From: Zizania palustris
Lineage: Eukaryota > Streptophyta > Magnoliopsida > Poales > Poaceae
DNA length: 64,000 nt
Reading direction: 5' to 3'
NCBI GenBank assembly: GCA_019279435.1
Contig: JAAALK010000288.1
Span: forward strand, 52,085,742-52,149,741
The first letter of the stretch is position 1. Each line of letters starts with the position of its first letter. The notes under the pieces are model-generated. The model was not told the origin of the DNA. It was given only the letters and a program-made list of their open reading frames with translations, and ran no database searches. The position numbers were made by a program, and so were the translations under genes. Positions 51,726 through 62,616 of this stretch are shown here, in pieces.

Positions 51726-54700
51726 ATGGCAAGAAGTGACGGCCCGACAATGGCGATGGATCCGCGCTTTCTGCAGCGCCAGATGGCGGCGGCGGCGGCG
51801 GTGGCCACCGGCCCATCCGAGACACGCGGCTCGCGCGAGCTTCGTCCTGCCTCGGAGCGGTTCCGGGAGCAGACCCTGGAGCTTGGCCCATCTACATGCA
51901 CCGGGGCGTCGATTGAGCAAGCGACCAGGGGCCGCCTCGGTCCCGAGACGCAGGCGAGGAGACCAGGTCGGGAGACGGCCCCGCAGCCGCGAGAGGGCGA
52001 GGTCGTCGTCTTCGAGGCCTTCTTTGAGGCGGGGCTGGGGTTTCCCACCTCGGAGCTCCTTGCTAGGGTGCTGGACGCGTTCCACGTGGAGCTCCCGCAG
52101 CTGTCTCCCAACGCCGTGGCCTGCCTCGCCATCTTCGAGTGGGCCATGCGCGCCGAGGGCTGTGAAGGAAGGGTGGAGGTCTTCGCGAAGATGCACGAGG
52201 CCCTCTGCCAGCCGAAGAAGAAGGGGGGTCAGATCCTAGCTTTCGGGAGCATTAATTTCCAACTCCGGAGGAAGTACGTGGACCACTTCCCAGCGAAGGC
52301 CATCAACGAGAGGTGGTACTCCAAATGGGTGAGCCGATGGTTCTACGTCCATGTGGGACTTAGCTCCGGACTCGCCGGGATTCCGCGCCACATCTGGTTC
52401 CGGAAGGAGGCACGCGTCGAAGTTGACTCCGGCTCGATCTCCGCGAGGATCAAGCTTCTCCAGATCGTGGCTCGCCGAATGAGCATGCGTGACTTGGCGG
52501 AGGAATTCGTGGCCCTTGAGATCCCTCCGCTGAAGGAAGAATGGCCCGCGTCGCTCCGGAGCAGCCGGGATGCATCGATGCCAGCGGAGCTCTCCCACCA
52601 ACTCGGTAAGTGTTTGCGCTTGTTTACCTTGACTCCGCCTTCTGCTCGGAGGGTATCTTGATTCTAACCTTTGGACTGCAGGGTCGCTTATGGCCCGGAC
52701 CCTCGAAGAGGTGGCCCGCCTGACGGAGGGGATCCTCGGTGCGCCTACCCAAGCCGAGCGCACCCGACGATTGGAACTGGTGGGTTCTTGGGAGCGCTTC
52801 AACCGAGTGTGGAGCGCTCTTGAGCTCTCGCCTCCGCCTCTTCCGGAGGGAGAGGCCCTTCGGGATGTCTCGAAGAGGAAGGTGAGCAAAACCGATGGTG
52901 GCCACTCGCCCAGGCGCCCCTCGAAGCAGAAGAAGAAGATAGTGAAAGGGCCCAAGCGGCTTTCCCCGGCACCAGCCTCCACCTCCGGCTCCGAAGGAGG
53001 TGGATCTAGCGACGGGGCTCAATCGGAATCGGGGGATCCTCCGGCGATCCCGGACCCGATTCCGCCCGTCCGCTCGGGCACCGAGAGGACCGAGGGTGCT
53101 CTCCCTTGCTCGGGCTCCGAGAACCCTGCGCCGAGGGCTAGGCAAAGGGTCCCTGCCGCCCGGACGACGCCGCCTCCAGAGGCTTCTCCTCCACGGCAAC
53201 CGACTTTGGAGGGGGGCTCCGTCGGCTCTCACAGGAGCAGGGCGACAGACAGCCTGGACCGTGGCGGGCTGGACGACCCCCTCGGGGCCGTTGAAGGGCG
53301 CGAGGCCATGGAAGCCGAGCTCGCCGCGGCGGCGGCGGGTTCGCCCGTGAACTCCATCGACGACCTCTTCTTCCGCCCGAGCCCGTCCGGACCGACTCCG
53401 CCTTCGGAGGATCTTGGCGATGGCGCAGATGAAGGTAACATAGCTTGCCCGCCTTTCTTCAAACCCCGGGATTCCTTCGAACTTCAGCCTCGTTCATACA
53501 CGCAGGCACATCAGTCCGGGTTGCCGAGCCAGTTGTCTTGCCCCGAGATGACGCCGCAGACGAGAGGCCCGCATCCCCTGTTGATGCGACGGAGGCTTCG
53601 GAGCAGCGAGCCGAAGTGGAGGCGGGGCCTCTGAAGAGGCTTCCCCGGGGGCGGCCGAGGGCATCAGGGGCTCACCTCGGGCCCCTACCTCCAACCGGGG
53701 CGCGCGCGCTACGGTGCCCCTCCTGCGCCCCTTCCTGGCGAATGGCGAGGACTTCGCGTCCAGGGTGGCTCCAGTCCATAATTATTATCTGCGGCTCCGC
53801 GAAGCCCCGGTAATAGAGGAGCTGGGGGCGTCCGACGGCCTAGACCTCGGCTGGGCCATCGAGACCGCAGTGGGCCAGGTACGTCCCTGGAATTCCTTCG
53901 CTGAGCTTCTAGCCCTTCTCTTGCTAACCTTCTCCGGACGCAGGTGGTCGCCCTGGCGCAGGGCCAGATGATTGCCCTTCTCTCCAAACGCCAACGCCGC
54001 GAGGCGGAGACCGCGAGGCTCGCAGCCCAAGGGGATGCCGCGGAGGCACTGGCTCGGGAGCGGGCGGCGGAAGTAGAAGCCCTTCGCCTCCAAGCAGCAA
54101 GGGCCGAAACACTTGAAGCCCAAGTGGCGGAGATGGGCTCCCTCAAGGCTCGTGTTGCGGAATTGGAGGGGCTCCGGGCTCGAGCTGCCCGGGCCGACGA
54201 GCTGGAGGCGGAAGTTGCCTCTCTCCGGGTCCGAGCTGCCCGGACCGACGAGCTGGAAGCGGAGGTTTCCTCTCTCCGAGCTCGGGTCTCGGAGGAGAGC
54301 AAGCTTCGGGAGGAGGCGGCGACCAGCGCGGAGTCCCTCCGCGCACGAGTGGACCAGATGGAGCGGACTGAGGTGGACCTCACCGCCCGGAACGGAGAGT
54401 TGACCGAGGACCTTGCTGAGGCGAGGAAAACGGCGGCCGACACCGCGGTGTCTCTCCGGAAGGTGCTGGCGCGCTACGGCACTGGGTGCGGTGCGTTCGA
54501 CATCGCCCAAGAGTCTTTGCTTCGCCGAGTGAAGTTCATTCAGTCCACCGTCCGGCAGATACACTTGACCGTAGCGCAGTACGGCGAAGTGTCTGCTCGG
54601 TTGGCCGCTTACGGAATCCTTCGCCATCTCGAGGTGTCCGGCCTTCCGCTTCCTTCGCCTTCGGGCCCACATCCGATCGTCTTCGTGGGAGATCACCTTC

Positions 54701-55436
54701 GAATGACAAGCGTCGCGCTGAATCGATCTTGGCGAGCGCTCAAGGCGGTCTGGGAGACCGAGGGCCCCGAGGCGATCAAAGCTTGGCTGGAGGAGGCGCT
54801 CCGTAAGCGCGGTCCTCTGGATCCTTCGAAGCCTCCGGCCTCGGCTCACCAGCCGGACCCGAAGGTGTAACCTCTTTGCGACCTTCCGCTGCACTAACTT
54901 GTAATAGCTTATGAACTTAATCGCATATTAATAAAGAGTACCTTTTGGGGTTTATCTAGGGTGTCCGCGATTGCGAACGCGATATCGAAGTGCTTGATTT
55001 TGACGACGCTCTTCGACATCAATGGGCCATCTTCGAGGTCCTAAAGGCGAACCGGCCCGCACGCTTCGTTCTCCCCCGTAGTGGCGATGGGCGCGTGGAT
55101 CGTGACATCCTTCGCGGGGTTCTGGGCTTCATTAAGGAAGAAGAGGCGGGATCCCGCTCTTCGTCCTTATCTCCAGAGCCGGTGGATTGGTCCGACACGG
55201 AGGCCAGCTTAGACGAAGCGCCTTCCGGGGGGGATAACTTGCGCAGCTGGGCACAGCTTCAGGAGGACCAGAGGGCCTTTCGCGCCCGGAAGAAGGAAGA
55301 GGAGCGGAAGAAAAGGAAGGAGAGGTCCGCGCGAAGCGTGCCTGGGCGCATGCCCGAAACACGCTCCGGCGCTGGTGACCCCTCCGGCCGAGGGGGTCTT
55401 CGTTTCTTGCTTGGCTTGGATGAAAATTTCTCTTGA
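51726..55436 (+). pseudogene. Antisense gene of C: five-exon homologue of the B gene, one frameshift
   Basis: Exons: 51726-52605, 52682-53434, 53506-53878, 53944-54864, 54960-55436, all with GT...AG introns at positions matching those of B. The core is well conserved with B (GEVVVFEAFFEAGLGFP, QLSPNAVACLAIFEWAMRAEG, SMRDLAEEFVALEIPPL, GSWERFNRVW). Exon 4 is a Glu/Ala/Arg-rich coiled coil with internal repeats (ARADELEAEVASLR). The end RGGLRFLLGLDENFS matches B. Within exon 3 the frame changes near 53700 in a GCGCGCGC run, and the summed exon length is not a multiple of three, so one indel breaks this copy. The start is ATG 51726, in the same place as in B. Function unknown. Confidence 0.72.
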
Positions 55437-56237
55437 CTCTTCTTTTCCGCCTTTGATTTGTAATAACATTGTACGCCCTCCATGTTGTCGAAGCCTTTCG
55501 CCTTGCTCCTTCCCTTCCCCCCTTAGCGGGTAGCCGGTTGGCCGGCTGGGCGCTAATCAGCTAGGAGGAAGGCGCGTTGAATGTATCCCGCGCCCGGGGG
55601 CGGCACACTTCGGACAGGATTTAGGAGTCCGAATGTGAGGGAGTGCCGAGTCTGAGCTCGGAATCCGACAGGGAGGGTGCGTCGAGCCGGAGCTCGGAAC
55701 TCGATAGCGAGGGTGGGTCGAGCCGGAGCTCGGAACCCGATAGCGAGGATGCGTCGAGACGGAGCTCGGAACCCGATAGCGAGGGTGCGTCGAGCCGGAG
55801 CTCGGAACCCGATAGCGAGGGTGCGTCGAGCCGGAGCTCGGAACCCGATAGCGAGGGTGCGTCGAGCCGTAGCTCGGAACCCGATAGCGAGGGTGCGTCG
55901 AGCCGTAGCTCGGAACCCGATAGCGACGGTGCGTCGAGCAAGAGCTCGGAACCCGATAGCGAGCGTGCGTTGAGCCGGAACTCGGAACCCGATAGCGAGG
56001 GTGCGTCGAGCCGGAACTCGGAACCCGATAGCGAGGGTGCGCCGAGCTGGAGCTCGGAACCCGATGGCGAGGGTGTGTCGAGCCGGAGCTCGGAACCCGA
56101 TAGCTTCGTTGAAGCGAAATGCTTAGAGTCGTGGCGCATGTCGTGCTGTTTAAGAATATTGGTCTGGTGATTGTCATTATACAATTAGGATACAAGATCA
56201 GGGGCCATCGACCGTTAGCGGAATACAGTGACGACTC
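55437..56237. other. Convergent intergenic region between antisense gene and pol in C
   Basis: The antisense gene and pol end facing each other here, as in B. After about 200 bp of unremarkable sequence it is filled by a 36-bp tandem array, followed by a short AT-rich stretch. Open frames on both strands result from the repeat length being a multiple of three. Confidence 0.7.
55637..56104. repeat. 36-bp tandem repeat in C, thirteen copies
   Basis: Unit begins GAGGGTGCGTCGAGCCGGAG and ends CGGAACCCGATAGC. Thirteen copies, most differing at one to three sites. It lies in the same place as the unrelated 60-bp array of B. Confidence 0.9.
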
Positions 56238-59200
56238 TACGGAAAGTAGCGCTTCAGGTGCTCCGCATGCCAAGTATGCTTCAGCTCTTCGCCTTCGAGG
56301 GAGCGAGGCGGTAGGAACCCGGTCGCCCAGACCTTGTGATGATGTAGGGTCCTTCCCACTTGTTTCCCAGCTTGGTGGGGGCGATCACCGTGCGCATGAC
56401 GAGGTGCCCGGGTTGGAACTCATTGCGGTTGACCTTGGGATCGTACCAGGCTTTGGTCTCTTTCTGATACTTGGATAGGTTGGCGACTGCCAGGAGCCTC
56501 GTCTCTTTGGCCAAGTCGAGGGAGATGGTACGCTCGTCATCGCCCTCGGGTGCTGTGACATGCAACGAACCGGCTCGGAGCTCCGTTGGGGTCATTGCTT
56601 CGTCGCCGAACAAGAGGCGAAATGGAGTGAAGCCGGTGGCCCGGGAAGTGGTTGTCCGGATGGACGACAAGATCTTCGGCAGCTCGTTGGGCCATAACCC
56701 TTTGGCTAAGCCGATGATGCGTTTATTGAGGCCCGAAAGGATGTGCCCATTAGCTCGCTCCACGGCTCCATTAGACTGGGGATGCCGCACGGCGGCAAAG
56801 CAAAGCTGGACTCCCAATTCGTCGCAGAATGCCCGGAAGGGTCCGGCGTCGAACTGCGTTCCGTTGTCTAGGGTGAGCTGCTTGGGTACTCCGAAACGAC
56901 ACACAATATTTTGCCAGAAGAATTTCTGAACGCTTTGAGATGTGATGGAGACTAATGGCTCCGCTTCCACCCACTTGGAGAAATATTCGACGGCGACGAC
57001 GGCAAAGCGCAGGTTTCCTCTCGCTCTGGGGAATGGCCCGATGAGGTCCATGCCCCAGCGGGCCAGAGGCCACACCGGAGGAATGGGTAGCAGGCTAGCC
57101 GGAGGTCGGTGACTGCGCCGCCCCATCCACTGACAACCCTGGTAGGTGCAGACGAGCTCTTCGGCGTCGGCGACGATGGTGGGCCAGTATACGCCTTGTC
57201 GGAGAGCTTTTCCCGCGAGAGCCCGCGGTGCGAGGTGGCTCCCGCACAGCCCCCCGTGGATTTCTGGGAGCATGGCAACTCCGTCCGAGTGTGGGATGCA
57301 GCGGAGTAGCGGGGTGCATACGCCGGACATGTATAAAATGCCATTGACAACATGAAAAGACCTCGCACGGAGCTGCAGGCGAGCTTGGTCTGGGCTGGAA
57401 TGGTTATCTTCGCCACCTGCGAGGGTGCGTAGGATGGGCTCCCGCCAATCAGCGTCAACCGTACACAGGACCGGGGCTGGCTGGGATGGCGGAGGGGGCT
57501 CATCCGAGGAGGTGGAGGCGGGTGCTTCGCTGCGAGGGGGCGCCGAAGGTTGGTTGAGCTCCTCGAAAAAAGCCCCTGGCGGCAAGGCTTGAGCCCCTGC
57601 TCCGGCCTTGGCGAGGGCGTCGGCTTGGCTGTTTTCGCCGCGCGGAATGTTTTGGACGGATATGCCCTTGAAGGCAGCTTCGAACTTGCGGATGGAGTCG
57701 AGGTACGAGGCGAGGTCGGGGTGCTTAGCCCGGAAACTCTTGTCGATGTGCCCGGCGACGACTTGAGAATCGGTCTTGACGACCACATGCGCGGCTCCCA
57801 ACACGTGCGCCTTGCGGAGCCCCAATAGGACTCCTTCATACTCGGCGATATTGTTTGTGGCCTTGAAGTTCAGCCGAGCAGAATACAGGGCTTGGTGGCC
57901 GGATGGGGAGAGAATGACTGCTCCGGCCCCAGCCCCTGAGGCCTGGTAAGCACCGTCTGAAAAGACAGTCCAAACCCCTTCACTTGCTTCGGCGCCCGCG
58001 GCTTCGCGGGCCATCGTCCACTCTGCGACGAAATCGGCGAGGATCTGGGACTTGATGGCTGTCCGGGCGACGAAGGAGATCCCGAACGGGGCTAATTCCA
58101 CTGCCCACTTCCCAATGCGGCCGGTGGCGTCCTTGTTCCGGAACATGTCGCCAAGGGGGTAGGCGGTCGGGATGATGATGTCGTGAGCCAGGAAGTAGTG
58201 CCGGAGCTTCCGGGAGTCCATGACGAGGGCGTAGGCCACCTTTTCGAGCTCGGAGTACCTTGCCTTTGCTCTGGCGAGAACTTCAGAAACGAAGTAGACA
58301 GGACGTTGGATTAGCTTCCCGCCGCGTTCCTCTTCTTGAACTAAAGCCGCGCTCGCTGCTGTGCCGGAGGTGGCGAGGTAGACCAATAAGGGACTATCGG
58401 CCTAGGGTGTGGCGAGGGCCACGAGGCCGGAAAGATATTCCTTGATTTGCCGGAAGCAGTCTTGACACTCGGGGGTCCATTCGAAAGGCCGAAGGGCATC
58501 CGGAGGTAGCAGAATACTCCGGCCGGAGTGACGAAACTTGTTTTCACCTGGTCTTCGAGCCTTAGCCAGATCTGATGGTATCCGGAATAAGCGTCGAGGA
58601 AAGTGAGGAGCTCCGCTCCGGCCGTGGAGTCAATTAGCTGGTCAATGCGGGGCAGGGGGTAGGGGTCACGGGGGCAATCTTTATTCAGAGAAGTAAAGTC
58701 GATACACATGCGCCACTTGCCAGATGTTTTCTTCTCGACAAACACTGGGTTAGACAACCAGTCGGTATGACTCACTTCCCGGATGACCCCTGCTCGGAGA
58801 AACTTCTCCGTCTCCGTCTCCGTCTTGGCGAGCTCAGCCCGCTCGGTGGAAAGCCTTCGGAGCCCCTGGCGAACCGGCCGTGCCTTCGGGTCGACGGCCA
58901 ACGAGTGCTCGATGATCGAGCGGTCGACTCCGGTAATGTCTTCGTCGGACCACGTGAAGATGTCGAGGTTGCCGCGGATGATAGCTTCGATCTGCGCCGA
59001 TACCTCCGGTTCCAGGCCCCCTCCGAATTTGACCGGGTAGTCCTTCCCTCCTTGAGTCAAGGTCTTGGTGACGATTTCCCCCTCCGGGAGGGGTTTGGCG
59101 GGGCGGCCCTTCTGCTCGGGTTCCTTGCTTCCCTCGAGGCCGGCTCCTTTGGCGCTCCCGTGGACACTGTGAATTTGCCGCGGCTCCAACGGTGTTGAAT

Positions 59201-59256
59201 GGCCGTATTCGACCCGGCGGGCCGCCGCTTGGTCACCCAGGACTGACAGCACCACC
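56238..59256 (-). pseudogene. C pol: RT with internal deletion, dual RNase H, integrase
   Basis: RT is good up to CYLRMPFGL (58341-59255) but then jumps to sequence equivalent to B residue 427 (FEWTPEC). About 137 codons are missing at ~58485-58493, including the YMDD catalytic motif, and the frame changes there. A TAG follows at 58402-58404. From 58386 the frame is open through both RNase H domains (YSDG-equivalent FSDGAYQASGAG) and integrase (MDLIGPF, TLDNGTQF, NGAVERAN). A further one-base frameshift near 56330 breaks the C-terminus (LEGEEL...LKRYF in another frame to the stop at 56238). RT is therefore inactive. Confidence 0.85.
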
Positions 59257-61270
59257 CCCGGGAGTTGGCATCTTGAGGCAGAGGTAGTTGTGGTGCGCGA
59301 CGGCTCCGAAGCAATTGAGGATCCCTCTCACGAAGATAGCGCTGTAGGCGTACGGGGCATCGACGACATCGAACAGAATTTCTTCGCGGCGCTGCAGGGG
59401 GGAGTCGCCGAAGGTTACTTCCAACAGGATCTGGCCCAAGGCATCCAGTGGAGGACCTGCGAAGCCTTGGAGCGGGCGCGAAGCTGGCAGGAGGTGCTTG
59501 CGCGACAGGCATAGCTGATCGAAGGCCTGTACAAAGATGATGTCAGCGGAACTCCCCCCATCTACCAGTATATGACGCACCTCGGCTCCGGCGATGTCTG
59601 CTGAAATGACGAGGGGGTCAGCGTGCGGGAATTTGACTCCGGAGGCGTCTTCGGCGGAGAAGGTGGTGGGGACATGAGACCACTCCGGGAGGGCTGAGGG
59701 GCCGGATGTGCCGATATGCCCGACCTCCCGAACGTAGTCTCGGCGTTGCCGCTTGGAAAGAGCCCCCAAGGCTCCCCCTCTGGAAATGGGGAGGACCACT
59801 CGCTTCCCTCGGTCTGGGGAGCCTTCGAGCTTGTGGACCGGGTCCCTGCCGTACTCCGAACCCGGAATCGGGGCTTCCGGCTCTTCGCGGCTCGAGGTAG
59901 TCGCTACGAAGGACGAGTATGGTTCGGCAGGAGTCGGTGTCGTGGCTCCGGTTCTCGCCGTGGACGCTGCAGTAGAAGGCTTCCTTGGAAAGCACCCGAG
60001 GTGGATGCTTGGCTCCGGCTGAGCGGCTGCCGCTGGGCGTGTGCAGGTGCTTGGGGGGTGATACTAAGGACTTTCCCCCGAAGGTGCTTTCGGCCTCGCC
60101 GAGAGTCTCGAAGGATGGGATCCTGCCGACCGGGCTATGGCGGCGAAAGTAGGGAGCTTGGCGTGCGCCCCGGCGAAGATCCGGGGGGGCCTCATATGTC
60201 CTGGCGCTCGGGGCCTGAACGGGGGCTACCATCGCCTGCCGGCGCATCTGGCCCTCTTCGGACCGGGCGTACTCCTCGAAGTACGTCATGAGTTGTGCCA
60301 CCGAAGAAATAGGTTTTCGGTGGAGCTTGTCGAGGAGACCTGGGTGGGTGACGCCCTCTCGGGCCGCGTCGATGACGGAGGAAGCCGAAAGCCCCTTGAT
60401 CTGGGCCTTGGTGTGCGCAAAACGCTGAGAGTACTGCCGCAAGGTTTCCCCGGGCTGCTGCTTCACTTGGAAGAGGCTCTCGGTGGACATGGGGGCCACG
60501 AAGGTTCCTTGGAAGTTGTTGACAAACTTCTTCCTCAGCTGCTCCCATGAGTGGATGGTCCCGGGTCGGAGCGACCAGAACCACCGGAGGGCGATCCCCT
60601 CGAGTGCCAGGGGGAAGCATTTAGCCATGGTGTCTCGGCTTCCCCCGGACGCCTCTATGGCCAAGGCGTAGGAGCGGGAGAATTCTCCCGGGTCGGAGTC
60701 TCCGGAGTACTTGGGGAGCTTGGCGGCGCGAAACTTGGAGCCGAAGCGCACCCTCTGGAGGTCCGGGTGCAAGGAGGACTCCTCGTCGTACGACAGGTTC
60801 TCTTCGCCCTCCGGGTCTTCATCGTCGCTTAGCGCCACGGCCATGGCTTTCGCGGCGCGGAGGGGTTCTGGAGGTAGGAGCGACGCCTCCTGGCGCCACA
60901 AGGCCAGCTCTGCCTTTAGCCGGGCGTTTTCAGCGGCCAAGGCGTCGGCTTGGCTCCCGCTTCCTCCTGAAGCGGTATCGGGGTCTCGAGAGCGGGCGTA
61001 ATCAGTCCGAAGGGACACCACCGGGGGTCCGGCCGGAGCGTGCTGCTCCGGCACCCCTGGCAGGTTGATGGAGGTTGGCTCAGGTATGCCGGTGGGGCCT
61101 CCGGCCTCGTGCGTCCCTTCCGGGATCTGGGTTGGCTCCAGAGAAGGTGCCCCGACCGGCGTATCGGCAGGGGCCGAAGGGCCGGGGTCGGGGATCGCGG
61201 CGGGCTCGACCCCGGCGGTACGGGCCGACCGGCGCGGGGGAACCACGCTTGCTCCTTTTCGACTTGACAT
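59257..61270 (-). pseudogene. C gag and protease, frame-shifted
   Basis: Gag starts at ATG 61270 (MSSRKGASVVPPRRSARTAG). A Pro-rich N-terminus and a short Ala/Leu helix (AENARLKAELALWRQEASLL) precede the Retrotrans_gag core (FPLALEGIALRWFWSLRPGT). The finger is YCSVHGENRSHDTDSC. The frame slips near 59850; the protease continues in another frame at 59233-59799 (HILVDGGSSADIIF). It slips again near 59257, where an extra base in a G/C run (PTPGGG) breaks the junction with pol. The codon matching the TAG of B is CAG here. Confidence 0.82.
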
Positions 61271-61315
61271 GGTTTGGTGAGTGGGTGTAGAGGACGATAG
61301 CTTCTTGGACTAAGA

Positions 61316-61334
61316 TCCCCACGGACGGCACCAA
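61316..61334 (-). other. Primer binding site of C
   Basis: TTGGTGCCGTCCGTGGGGA on the minus strand, one base from the 5' LTR; one change from the site of B. Confidence 0.7.
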
Positions 61335-61335
61335 C

Positions 61336-61913
61336 TGTTGGAACGACGGATCGGACCAGCAGGTTTTCTTAGTAGGAATGAGGGTGGTGTATTCAATGCT
61401 CCTTTCAGCTTGTCCATTACAACTGTAGTTGGGGGGTATTTATAAGGCGCCCCGTCTAGAGGCCAAGCGCCTCTGGAACGCCAATGGCTACCCGGCCAAC
61501 CGCCGGTCAAAAGTACAGACAAAACGGACTATATACAGTACAGACAAGAAGATTCGACTCTGACAGCGTATCAGCCGTGTCGGATGCTGCCTGCGCCGCC
61601 CGACACGGCCCAGAGGATCGCGATCCTGTCCCCCTGTACATTTGCCTCATCCTTTTCCCGCCAACGCTCTCTTCGGGTTCGCTACTGCGCCCCGAGGGAG
61701 AGGCCTTCGGCAACCTTCTCCCGGAGGGCGACCTCCGGCAGCCTTCTCCCGGAGGGCGGCCTCCGGCAGCCTTCCCCCGGAGGGCGACCTCCGGCAGCCT
61801 TCTCTCGGAGGGTGGCCTCCGGCAGCCTTCTCCCGGAGGGTGGCCTCCGGTATTCTTGGCTTCAGATCCCCAGGCGGTGGGCCCCCTGGCCATCGGGATT
61901 ATCTCCCCTAACA
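61336..61913 (-). repeat. Right (5') LTR of C
   Basis: Runs TGTTGGAACG to CCCCTAACA. TATA box on the minus strand at 61437-61444. Five 28-bp units at 61714-61853. Apart from the repeat number it is close to the left LTR (a few percent different by eye). Followed by CTCTC. Confidence 0.92.
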
Positions 61914-61935
61914 CTCTCTTCTTGCAATCATGCAG
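61914..61935 (+). other. 3' splice site of a CACTA E intron, disrupted by C
   Basis: With C removed, the sequence reads as a pyrimidine run (TTTCTCTC from the left side, TTCTTGCAATCATGCAG on the right) ending in CAG at 61935. C therefore landed in the polypyrimidine tract of an acceptor. Confidence 0.6.
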
Positions 61936-62031
61936 GACTATCTAGACCTAATGATTGAACAGCTAGACATAGTGATCGAGAAGCTGGACGTATTGACAGA
62001 CAAACTTGACGTAGTGATCAACAAGATGTGA
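61936..62031 (+). pseudogene. Last exon of the CACTA E second gene
   Basis: 96 nt, 31 codons and TGA at 62029-62031. It encodes a heptad-like series (contains MIEQLDIVIEKLDVLTDKLD) that would form a short coiled coil for dimerisation. Open, but cut off from its upstream exons by C and A/D. Confidence 0.55.
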
Positions 62032-62616
62032 TCTAAATGACATGGATGGTGACGTGATAGTTAATTAGTGCTGGTGGATATTGTCATCTTTTGTTTAGTT
62101 AGGTGTGGTTGTTGTTGTCGATGATCAATCGTATCTTTTGGTTACTTAATGATGGATATTGTTATCGATGGATCGTTGGTACCTTTTGTTATGTTGGTGG
62201 TTGATGTTCGTATTGATGGCTGGATGAACTAATGACTGATGGACAAATCCTATATGTGAGAATTACTAATGACACATCTAATTGACTGCATGTTGTATCT
62301 TTAGTTAATTTGACTGATCAGATTGTATGCTTATGTCATGCTGTTATCTTCATTTAATTTGAGAAAAAAGCATCCACTATCTTCAGAATGCAAAATTCCA
62401 ACCTTTCTGGTGCAAATGCAAAATTAGAAATGTTTTGGGTACAATATCAAAATCTGGTGAAATGCAAAATTGCAAAAATTTCGTTGTCATGTTATATATG
62501 TTGGTATCTTCAGTTAATTTGACCACAAAGCATCCACTATCTTCAGAATACAAAATTCCAACTTTTCTGGTGCAAATGCAAATTTAGAATATCAAAATAT
62601 GGTGAAATGGTATTTT
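62032..62616. other. AT-rich non-coding region after the E gene
   Basis: GT-rich sequence follows the stop, then a ~100-bp direct repeat with period 160 (GCATCCACTATCTTCAG at 62370 and 62530). No gene is visible. Probably 3' sequence of the CACTA element. Confidence 0.5.

Larger units (their letters stand above)
50483..61913 (-). mobile_element. GC-rich Tat-lineage Ty3/gypsy element C with antisense gene, TSD CTCTC
   Basis: LTRs 50483-51143 (661 bp) and 61336-61913 (578 bp) are flanked by CTCTC at 50478-50482 and 61914-61918. The LTR length difference is three units of a 28-bp repeat. Gag, protease and pol are on the minus strand with frameshifts and a large RT deletion; a homologue of the B antisense gene is on the plus strand. 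The element is much richer in GC than B. It cannot move on its own but could in principle be moved in trans. Confidence 0.93.

Noticed and set aside
53709..54894. Large minus-strand frames opposite the antisense gene of C
   Set aside because: GC-rich coding DNA leaves the opposite strand open; the plus-strand frame has the homology to B and the splice sites.
55557..56273. Long frames on both strands over the 36-bp array of C
   Set aside because: The repeat length is a multiple of three, so all six frames can stay open. No start context, no domain; treated as repeat.
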